In this document: positions 56,293 to 64,000 of the stretch, one piece after another
Position numbering within the stretch: the stretch's first letter is position 1
How the letters are laid out: every line of letters starts with the position of its first letter
Assembly (NCBI GenBank): GCA_027943335.1
Contig: BSBK01002161.1
Coordinates: 496,001-560,000, forward strand
Direction of reading: 5' to 3'
Source of the DNA: Chamaecyparis obtusa
Lineage: Eukaryota; Streptophyta; Pinopsida; Cupressales; Cupressaceae
DNA: 64,000 nt
The notes under the pieces: model-generated
What the model saw: the letters and a program-made list of their open reading frames with translations, nothing else
Databases searched by the model: none
What the model was told of the DNA's origin: nothing
Position numbers and translations under genes: made by a program

Positions 56293-57510
56293 GAACCTGA
56301 TTCATACTTGTTGTCTTTGTTAAGTTGAGTAAAGACTTTTGACAAAATGTATAATCTATTTCTCCAACATTAATCACATAATATTCAACATCCAGTCAAC
56401 ATTTGGGATCTTTTCAATTTAAAACAATGACAAGGAGAATCTTTCCTAACATTCCTCCAAATGTGGAGACAATTATGTACAAGGTGTCCTCACAAGCTAC
56501 CAGAGTTTGAGAGACTTGACATTTCCTTGGACAATCTTGTCCCAGACTTTAGATACCAAGTGCAGTTACAAGGTCCTCTAACTTTTGATAGCATGATCAG
56601 ACAAGCAGTGCAAATAGAGGCCTTTATGATCAAGAAAGGTGAATTGACTTTGGGTAAAGACAACAAGCAAGGATCTTCAAAATTGAATAAGGATAAAGGG
56701 AAGTTTTTGAATAAGATTAGAGACATAGTGAATGATGGATTGGTTGAAAATGTGACCCCACAACCTCCTAAGTCTATTTTTAATCTCTCTTCCACCATAT
56801 AAGTAGTTAAAGCGGCTGAAAAGCCTATGGTGGAAAATCAACAAACATTGAGGTTTTCTAGAAACAAACCTTGGGCATCTTGACCCAAGCATGAATATAC
56901 CTCCTTGGGAGAAACACTTGATGTGGTCTATAAAAATATTATGCAGAATTAGATTCTTAATCCTTTGGAAAAGAATCTATATGACCCACAACCATGACCT
57001 CATTGGTGGAATGACAATGCCTATTGTGACTATCACCAGAATAAGGGTCATAAGACTTCTACTTGTCTTCAACTGAAACATAAGGTCCTAGATTTGATCG
57101 ATAGTAGTGACATTGTTGTGGATGGCCATAACAAGAATTCAAACCGTCAAGCATTTAAGGATCCCTTCCCTCCTCATGAGAAGGGTGAGTCTTCAAATGC
57201 TAAGAATACCAATGATAAAGTCAATTACACATACACTAATGATGACAATGTTACTAGTATGATCAAACCTATTGGGGTAGAGTACTACGATGTGATTACA
57301 ATTAAAGGAAGCAATGATGCTCCCAAACCTAAGACTCCTTTCATCTTGTGTAGTTTTGCATCTTGTTCGTCCGAATCTGAACAACCTCAAGACTGTGCTA
57401 ATGTGGTTACTCAATCACGAGGAAGAGTTGTTTTGAAGGGTCCGGATACTTCTACATCCGCTACGAAGAAAATGCAGATAAAGGTCCCGATATTTCTACA
57501 TCCACTCTGA
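56293..57510 (+). pseudogene. Gypsy-C gag, 5'-truncated
   Basis: The frame begins EPDSYLLSLLS*VKTFDKMY, continues NIWDLFNLKQ*QGESFLTFLQMWR, then FERLDISLDNLVPDFRYQVQL and TFDSMIRQAVQIEAFMIKKGEL, the order of Tat-type capsid motifs. The zinc-binding segment YCDYHQNKGHKTSTC lies near 57030. Stops occur at VKTF-, SHNI-, QGES- and later positions. A frameshift between 57450 and 57600 separates gag from pol. The 5' part is lost where gypsy-B meets it head to head. Confidence 0.8.
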
Positions 57511-57569
57511 AACAAACTATGGATAAGACTACTGTTGGCCCTGCCAACAAGAACACAAAATCTATTCCT

Positions 57570-58115
57570 ACAGCTAGCTCAGCTAGTTATAGCATCTTAG
57601 ATCAACTCCAGCAAACCAATGCTCAGATTACCATTTTTGATTTATTGAAGATCTCACCTACATAGAGGTAGATTTTGGATAAATCCCTTGCCAAGGCAAA
57701 CATTCCCAAGGATCTCGATCTCAACCGGTTCCAATTTGTGGTGGGTCATTTGACCTCACCTCACTATCTACCCTTCTCTGAAGAAGATGATCACTCTTTG
57801 AGTCACCTGCATAATTCTCCCTTGCATATAAAGGTCATGATAGGTCCTAAGAACATCCCCTAAGTGCTCATAGATAATAGTGTTGGTCTTAATATCTATT
57901 CTGCTAAGTTTCTTACTCGGCTAGGATATGATGAGAATTGTGTAGACTCCCACAAAAATATTGCCATCAAAGCTTATGATGAGGAAGAAAGCAAGTCCCA
58001 AGGCTTATTTTTTCTACCTATCCATGTAGGCCCTATTGAGAGAGATGTTACATTTCAAGTTCTTAACATTGCTCTCACCTAAAATATCTTGTTGGGTAGG
58101 CCTTGGATTCATGAG
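57570..58115 (+). pseudogene. Gypsy-C aspartic protease region, broken
   Basis: Contains IFDLLKISPT*RQILDKSL, FVVGHLTSPHYLPFSEEDD, VLIDNSVGLNIYS (catalytic Asp kept, but the following Gly changed to Asn), IAIKAYDEEESKSQG and NILLGRPWIHEMQ. Stops at 57663 (TAG), 57861 (TAA) and 58079-58081 (TAA). It matches 47830-48330 of gypsy-B block for block. Confidence 0.8.
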
Positions 58116-59850
58116 ATGCAGGCTATTCTATCCATGTATCACCAATGCATTAAGTTTCCATTCCATGGGGTAGAAGTCATTATGCCTGCTAATACCAATT
58201 ACTCTTGCAACACTCTTGCACAATCTGTAGATAGATTTGTTTTGGCAAATAGAGAGTCCACTGAGTTTTATGATGTTAAGCTAAAAGAGATGGAACAAAC
58301 CTTGAGACTTAAGGATACAGGCATGAGAGAATACCGAATTGATCCTATGCTATCACTTGCTTCTCTACCACTATCCCCACACTCTTATGGGAGACCTTCT
58401 AAGAATAATAGACCTTCTAATGCTTCTCCTCAAATAGTTTATGATGGTGCCTTTGTAAGGGCCTCTATACCTTTAGAAGATGAAGATGAGGAAAGAGCTA
58501 TTAGAGCTTGGATCTATAAGGGAAAAGAGACAACTGAAACAACTACTCCACCTCTAGATTTAGAGCAAGAACCATACACTGAGGCATTCAAGATCATGAA
58601 GCGCTTCAAATATAAGGGGAGTGGTCCTATAGGGAAGAATGAAAATGGTATGCTAAAGCCCATTAAAGCTATAGGCTGCCACATAAAAGATACTACGGGC
58701 TTAGGCTTTAAAAAGATCCCCTTTCATTTAGGGATTAACAAGTTTATGCCGGAACCTAAACCTGAACCTGAACAACAAATTGAAGATGCCACCCTAGAGG
58801 TAAATCTAGAGGCTAGCTCTGATGAAGACACATTTCCATATCCTATTCCTTCAGATCTTGCGGCACTCTTTGTAGAACTTGATGAGCCTATCATACTTGT
58901 CTATATGGTAGAGACTGATATTGATACTAATACTGATTCTAATAAAACTTCTTCAATACATCAATTCACATTTGAGGAATGGAAAGAAACACTAAATAAT
59001 GATCCCAATTTTCTAGGTGAACAATATAGGCCACCACATTTTCAAAAGTATTTTGAACAAGAACAACTTCAGCAAGCTATTAATGCCACAAGGAATGAAG
59101 ATGAGTTAGGTGATACAGCTAGCATTAATGAAATTCCCACATCAAGTACTGACTCACATGAATACGAGTTCAACTCTTTGTCTGATGCTACTTATGATGT
59201 AGACATAGATACTATTCACGTGTATGAAAGACTGCTCAAAGTAGGTGAAGGGTCTAGCGCTAGGCCGCATGAATTAGACACCATCGGTATTAACTTGTCC
59301 TCTACTTCTGACATAAGGTCTTATTGGGATTCAAATGCTCCTTTGGATGAAATCACTTTAGGTCTTGACTTTCTCATCAGTTCTTTTGATGGTTATATCG
59401 TGAATGCAGTTGAACTAGTCACTACTTCCCTTTCACTCCGCCATCCTGATCTGATAAATTGGAACTCCCCTCCCGCATCCAATGAAGTCCTAATGTTCTA
59501 GAATGATTATGATCTAGCCCGTTACCTCCATTCTATTGAACCTATGATTTCCTCCACTAGTGAAAGCAGTGTCAGCATGACAGAGGTGGATATCAAGTAT
59601 CTTAGTCAAAAAATTAAAAGAATAAAAAATAGATGCTCTGATGGTGAAAACCACTTTGTGGAAATATCAGAGCCAAAAATAGTAAAAATAAAAGACATAT
59701 CTGAGGGTGAAAACCTCTCTAAGGTGCCCAAGGATGAGATACTTGATATGCTTTTGAGCCACTTTCAAGAGAGGTCATTAGTATTGATTGAGCTGACACA
59801 GCCAATAAATTTGGGTATAGAGACTGCTCTATAGATTATTCATCTAGCAC
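58116..59850 (+). pseudogene. Gypsy-C spacer between protease and RT, with G-patch-like motif
   Basis: A 470-codon open stretch (58089-59501), the longest uninterrupted gypsy frame in the window. It reads FPFHGVEVIMPANTNYSC, DTGMREYRIDPMLSLASLP, and a G-patch-like segment with GSGPIGKNENGM and TTGLGFKKIPFHLG (58618-58730). An acidic region (DEDEER, NDPNFLGEQYRPPHF) follows. Stops then appear at 59499 and 59832. G-patch motifs next to retropepsin are known in some retroelements and assist nucleic-acid binding. The low stop density contrasts with RT and RNase H downstream. Confidence 0.65.
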
Positions 59851-59859
59851 AATCATTGT

Positions 59860-61268
59860 CTGCCAAAGAAAAAGAAGAGTTCACTACCTTCTTTTAGAGC
59901 AAGAAAATAAAATTTGCATGGACCAACTCTGACATGCCTGGATTAGATCCCAATCTAATCATGCACCATTTGTCCATTGCACTAGGTATCAAACCTATTA
60001 AATAGAAGCTACAAAAGATGCATCCACACATGGCACTTTTGGTCAAGGTAGAGCTGGAAAAGCTTCTCAAGGCTAGTTTCATAAGAACTATTGATTATGC
60101 AGAATGGATTTCAAACATTGTTCCAGTCACTAAGCATGATAAATCCATTCATGTGTGTATGGATTTCTGAGATCTCAATAAGGCATGTCCAAAAGATGAC
60201 TTCCCACTGCCTAATATTGATATGATAGTAGACATGATAGCAGAATATGAGATGTATTCCTTGATGGATGGATTTTTTGAATATAATCAAAGAAAATTTG
60301 CACCAGAAGATCAAGAAAAGATCACTTTTACATATTCCTGGGGCACCTTTTTCTAGAATGTCATGCCTTTTGGGCTTAAGAATGATGGAGCAACATATTA
60401 GAGAGCTGTCACTACTATTTTCAATGATATGATGCATAAAATGATGGAGGATTATGTGGATGATACTTTAGCCAAAAGCATGCAGCGAAGAACTCATCTC
60501 ATAGATTTGGGTCCCATCCTTGACTGCATGGAATAATTTAGTCTTAGACTTAATCCAAAAAAATGTGCTTTTGGTGTTACTTCTGGGAAACTCTTGGGTT
60601 ATATTATTTCAACTAAAGGCATAGAAGTTGATCCTGAAAAATTGTAAGCTATCAGGGACATGCCTCCACCAAAGAATATCAATCAAATGAAAGGATTACA
60701 GGGAAGGCTAAAATCTATCTGGTGCTTCATTTCATAGTTGGCCGACAAGTCACAACCATTCACTAAAACTTTGCATAAGAATGTGACCTATGAATGGAAT
60801 GAAGAATGTGACAAGGGACTCACTCAAATAAAATAGTATCTTGCTAATCCACCTATATTGATGCCTCCTATTCATGGGAAACCACTTATACTATACATCT
60901 CAGCAACGAACACATCTTTGGGTGCTCTCCTAGCTCAAGAAGATCAGAACAACAAAGAGAGAGCCATATACTATATCAGTAGAACATTGGTTTCCTATGT
61001 AATGAACTATTTCATCATTAAGAAGGCCTATTTAGTAGTGGTATTTGCTTCTTAGAAGTTGCAGCATTATATGCTAGCTCATACTACAAGGATTTTTGGA
61101 AAAATTGATCCACTAAAGTACTTATTGAGCAAGGCTACCCTCACAGGTAGATTAGCAAAATGGGTAATGATACTTAGTGATTTTGACATTGAGTATGTGG
61201 AAATAAAAGCTATTAAAGGACAAGCAATTGCTGATCAGCTAGCAGAAGCTCCTTTAAAAGATCACTAG
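59860..61268 (+). pseudogene. Gypsy-C reverse transcriptase and first RNase H, with many stops
   Basis: RT motifs in order: MHHLSIALGIKPIK*KLQKMH, LEKLLKASFIRTIDYAEW, VCMDF*DLNKACPKDDFPLP, SLMDGFFEYNQ, WGTFF*NVMPFGLKND, ATY*RAV and the catalytic YVDDTLAKS (~60455), then LNPKKCAFGVTSGKLLGYI. RNase H: TYEWNEECDKGL, TNTSLGALLAQEDQNNKERAIYYISRTL, KIDPLKYLL, AIKGQAIADQLAEAP. Stops sit mainly at expected Gln positions (60003, 60399, 60534, 60735, 60834, 61053, 61266), one at an expected Arg (TGA 60167). No indel disrupts the frame, unlike gypsy-B. Confidence 0.88.
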
Positions 61269-61319
61269 CCTTTGAGTATTGAATTCCCATATGAATCCAT
61301 CATGCTTCTCACACATCAA

Positions 61320-61720
61320 TCTTGGAGCATGTTCTTTGATGGATCATTCACTTAGCAAGGATCAGGTGCAGGCATTCTATTTATAACACCTCAAAGATAC
61401 TCATTACCCAAAGCTTATAAATTGGTGTTTCCCTACACAAACAACATTGTTGAATATGAAGCTCTCATTAATGGCATGAAGATAGCCATTGAATGGCATG
61501 TGGATGAGCTCAAGGTCTTTGGAGATTCTCAGTTAATCATCAATCAAGTCAATGATGTCTACTAAATAAAAGATGACAAGCTGGTACCTTATAAAAGAAT
61601 GGTGGATGATCTCAAACCGTACTTTGCACACATTTCTTTCTAGCAAATTCCAAGGGTAGACAATAAATTAGTTGATGCTATGGCCACTCTTTCTTCAATG
61701 TTACAAATACCTGAAAATGA
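61320..61720 (+). pseudogene. Gypsy-C second (aRNH-type) RNase H
   Basis: SMFFDGSFT*QGSGAGILFI, NNIVEYEALINGMKIA, FGDSQLIINQVND and NKLVDAMATLSSML carry the four acidic positions. Stops at 61350, 61563 and 61641 (TAG, TAA, TAG). It lies after an ordinary RNase H in the same frame, the arrangement reported for Tat-group elements. Confidence 0.82.
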
Positions 61721-61859
61721 CTTCAAACACAAATTCCTGGTGGAGACATTACACTACCCTACCTATGATATTCCTGAATCTAGGATGATTTGTTCAGTTA
61801 TTGGACATGATTCATCTCACTACCACCGTATATTTTCCTACCTTCTTGACCAGATCATT

Positions 61860-63074
61860 CCAGACACCTATACCCAGAATGAAAAGCATCACCTAATTCA
61901 TACTACTTCACGGTATGTCCTCATAGAAAATGACTTGTATAAATGGGGTCTAGATGGTACCCTCCTTAGGTGTTTAGAACCTAATGAGTCCAAACGTGTG
62001 CTAGCTGAGGTACATGAAGGTATCTATGGGTCTCATTCTAGTGGTCTAACGTTATCCTAGAAACTTATTAGAGCTGGTTATTATTAGCCAGACATGGAAA
62101 AAGAAGCTGTTCAATATGCCAAGACTTGCAAACAATGCCAATTTCATGGGAATCTGATTCATGCTTCTGCTAAAGAGCTTAGTCCTCTCATTAGTTTCTG
62201 GCCATTTAAGTAATGGGCCTTTGATTTGGTAGGTCAGATACATCCTTCTTCTTCAAGAGGACATAAGTTTATCATCACAACTACTAATTACTTTACCCAG
62301 TGGGTTGAGGTAGTGCCTCTGGCTATAGCTGATGGCAAGTCTATGGCTATGTTTATACTAAACTACATCATTTGTAGATATGGTGTACCCTCATCCATTA
62401 TCACTGACAATGGGGGACAATTCAAGAATAAAGACCTAATAGACTTATGCACCAAATTCAAGATTATTCAGCATTGGTCATCTATCTATTATCCTCAAGG
62501 TAATGGACAAGCAAAAGCTTCTAATAAGACAATTCTCAAAATCTTACATAGAACAGTTCATAAATCTGGTATGGATTGGCATCTCCAAATTAATCCAGCT
62601 TTGTGGGCCTACAGAACAAGTATCCAAGCACCAACGGGGGCCACTCCCTTTGCCTTGGTTTATGGAGTAGATGAAGTATTGCCTATCAAGGTTGAGATTA
62701 CTAAATTATGAATCTCTTTGAGGGGCCTCATCACTGATGAAGAAAACAAAATATCCTGGCTTCAAGAGCTTGAGTTACTTGATGAACGTTGGAAAGTGGC
62801 ATTTGATCATCTAAGAGCATATCAAAAGAGGATGTCTAAAGCCTAGAACAAGAAAGTCAGACAAAGAGAATTCCAAGTGGTTGATCTCGTCTTGAGAGAG
62901 AACCCCAAAAATCAACAACAACGAGTCTAGAAAGGGAAATTTGAGCCAAATTGGCTTGGTCCATATGTTATTACTACAGCATTTGGGTCTGGTGCTTACC
63001 GACTCTCCACCACTGAAGGAGAGAAACTCAAAGAGCCTATCAACGCTCTTCATCTGAAGAATTTCTATAGTTGA
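61860..63074 (+). pseudogene. Gypsy-C integrase, broken, catalytic Glu replaced
   Basis: Zinc module: H in EVHEGIYGSH and CKQCQFHGN (~62125). Core: NYFTQWVEVVPL, where Asn replaces the first catalytic Asp (DYFTKW in E and B); ITDNGGQF (~62405) with the second Asp; and QGNGQAKASNK (~62510), where Lys replaces Glu. C-terminal part: TPFALVYGVDEVLP, LQELELLDERW, KVRQREFQV, KFEPNWLGPYVI, ending NFYS-TGA at 63074. Stops at 62058, 62082 (Trp position), 62211, 62709, 62844 and 62928. Two of three catalytic positions are changed, so it is inactive independently of the stops. Confidence 0.85.
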
Positions 63075-63199
63075 GACATTCTCAGCATGCTCATGTACAT
63101 ACTTATTGGTCTTGAAAAAATCCTAAAAATGATATATGCTCAAAAATCCTAAAAATGATATATTGCAAAAAATCCAAAAAATTGCAAAATGTCCTGAAA

Positions 63200-63490
63200 A
63201 AAATGATCTTAGTGAAAACCTAGTAAATAGGTGCTTTGATGTATCTATTATCTTGGTGAAACCCTGGTAAACAGGCACCTTGATAATAATAAAAAAAAAT
63301 TGAAAATTGGAAAAATACAAAAAAAATGAAATATTCAAAAATACAAAAAAATCAAAAAAGAGAAAAGAACAAAAAAATTGAAAAAGAAGAAAAATGTGCC
63401 ATTGATGAAAACCTAGTAAATAGGTGTCATGGTAGAAAAAATAGAATCTCTACCAAGGTGGTGAAAACCTGGTAAATAGGCACCTCTTAT
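63200..63490 (+). repeat. Gypsy-C 3' stem-loop repeats
   Basis: Four units of the GGTGAAAACCTRGTAAAYAGGYRCC type occur between 63205 and 63485, in A-rich surroundings. Flanking GTGCC/GGCACC bases can pair. The order matches gypsy-A (16835-17045) and gypsy-B (42640-42850). Confidence 0.75.
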
Positions 63491-63714
63491 TTCCTGAAGC
63501 TACATCTCATCTTAGCATCGCTTGGCTCTTAGTTTCCTGCTTTAGTTTGTTTCCTTCTTTTAGTCTGTTTCCTGCTTTAGTTTTCCAGCTCATGCACTTG
63601 CTTTCAGTCATCTTCAAGATTTTCCTTGACTCTTCATGGATTGGAACTCGTTCACACTTGGGGGCACCTTCCTGGTCTAGGGGGCATTGTCCTATCACTT
63701 TCAGAAGTTTTGTT

Positions 63715-64000
63715 TGTGCATCAGTCACCAACGGTTCTCATTGCATCTATCTGCTAATGCCTAGCTACTTTTCAGATCTCTCTCCTTGAGAATCTCTCAT
63801 GTATTGGTCACCAGTGGTTCTCACTATGCCTGCCTACAGATACTTAGCTCTTGTTTGAACCCCTCTCTTTCAGGATCTCTTCCTTACATCAGTCACCAGT
63901 GGTTCTCACTGCGTCTGCCTGCTGATGTTTTGCTCATGCTTTATTCTCTCTTTCAAGAATTTTCCTTGTATCGGTTACCAGTGGTTCTCACTGTGTTTTC
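63715..64000 (+). repeat. ~84-bp tandem repeat, at least 3.3 copies, running off the window
   Basis: Units starting TCAGTCACCARYGGTTCTCA recur near 63720, 63807, 63888 and 63970, each with TGCCTGCYG, a CTCTCTTTCA segment and TTCCTTGTA-like end. Divergence between copies is about 20%. It lies in the 3' region of gypsy-C; the total copy number is unknown. Confidence 0.8.

Larger units (their letters stand above)
56293..64000 (+). mobile_element. Gypsy-C: Tat-like Ty3/gypsy element, plus strand, 5'-truncated
   Basis: It starts inside gag at the copia-D target site and runs through protease, spacer, RT, first RNase H, second RNase H and integrase to 63074, then 3' stem-loops and a tandem repeat to the window edge. 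From about 57500 to 63074 one frame persists over 5.5 kb with about 25 stops and no frameshift. The 3' LTR is outside the window. Confidence 0.88.

Noticed and set aside
56490..56798. Minus-strand ORF opposite gypsy-C gag
   Set aside because: The plus strand carries ordered Gag motifs in the same interval; the minus frame is its shadow.
1..64000. tRNA, rRNA or microRNA genes
   Set aside because: No cloverleaf or rRNA core was recognised by eye; the only tRNA-related sequences are primer-binding sites.

Overview
The window is land-plant nuclear DNA made almost entirely of decayed LTR retrotransposons. No intact gene is visible. The evidence is plant-type Ty1/copia elements with a primer-binding site of the TGGTATCAGAGC type, Ty3/gypsy elements of the Tat group carrying two RNase H domains, a chromovirus fragment, and two broken copies of a Plant Mobile Domain (PMD) gene, a family known from land plants. 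Many old, indel-poor, nested elements suggest a large, slowly purged genome; a gymnosperm is plausible, but the species cannot be fixed from sequence alone.

Layout. 1-1753: 3' end of a Tat-type pol (element E, + strand). 2405-3005 and 8043-8745: one PMD pseudogene (- strand), split by copia-1 (3006-8042). 8746-27630: copia-2, a non-autonomous copia with a zinc-knuckle gag and a roughly 1,000-codon accessory ORF but no pol. Its 5' LTR is split by gypsy-A (8773-20456), a non-autonomous Tat-like element with 1.3-kb LTRs and an AGTAC target duplication. 27631-28271: a second, diverged PMD copy with a probable intron. 28839-29869: an LTR-like block. 30375-38465: copia-3, whose protease motif is split by a 1.96-kb DNA transposon with ~170-bp inverted repeats (31932-33890). 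38830-41110: chromovirus LTR-gag-protease fragment (- strand). 41111-49167: Tat-like gypsy-B (- strand). 49168-56292: copia-D (- strand), complete with a GAACC target duplication. 56293-64000: Tat-like gypsy-C (+ strand), running off the window. B and C lie head to head, with copia-D inserted at or very near their junction.

Relationships. Gypsy-A keeps only the integrase tail of a B-like pol, so B-type elements are its likely helpers. Copia-2 likewise needs pol supplied in trans; copia-3 and copia-D, whose LTR tails carry the same hairpin, are candidates. Reading frames are preserved for kilobases but studded with stops, mostly TAG and mostly where the family normally has glutamine. This is the pattern expected from deamination of methylated CAG sites in silenced DNA.

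The most interesting observations are a hairpin with a C-rich loop at the 3' end of LTRs in three copia families, with compensatory base changes; the accessory ORF of copia-2; the TAG-at-Gln decay signature; repeated stem-loops 3' of integrase in three Tat-like elements; and arrays of TTGACC (W-box-like) repeats in the PMD intron and a nearby LTR. All alignments were made by eye.
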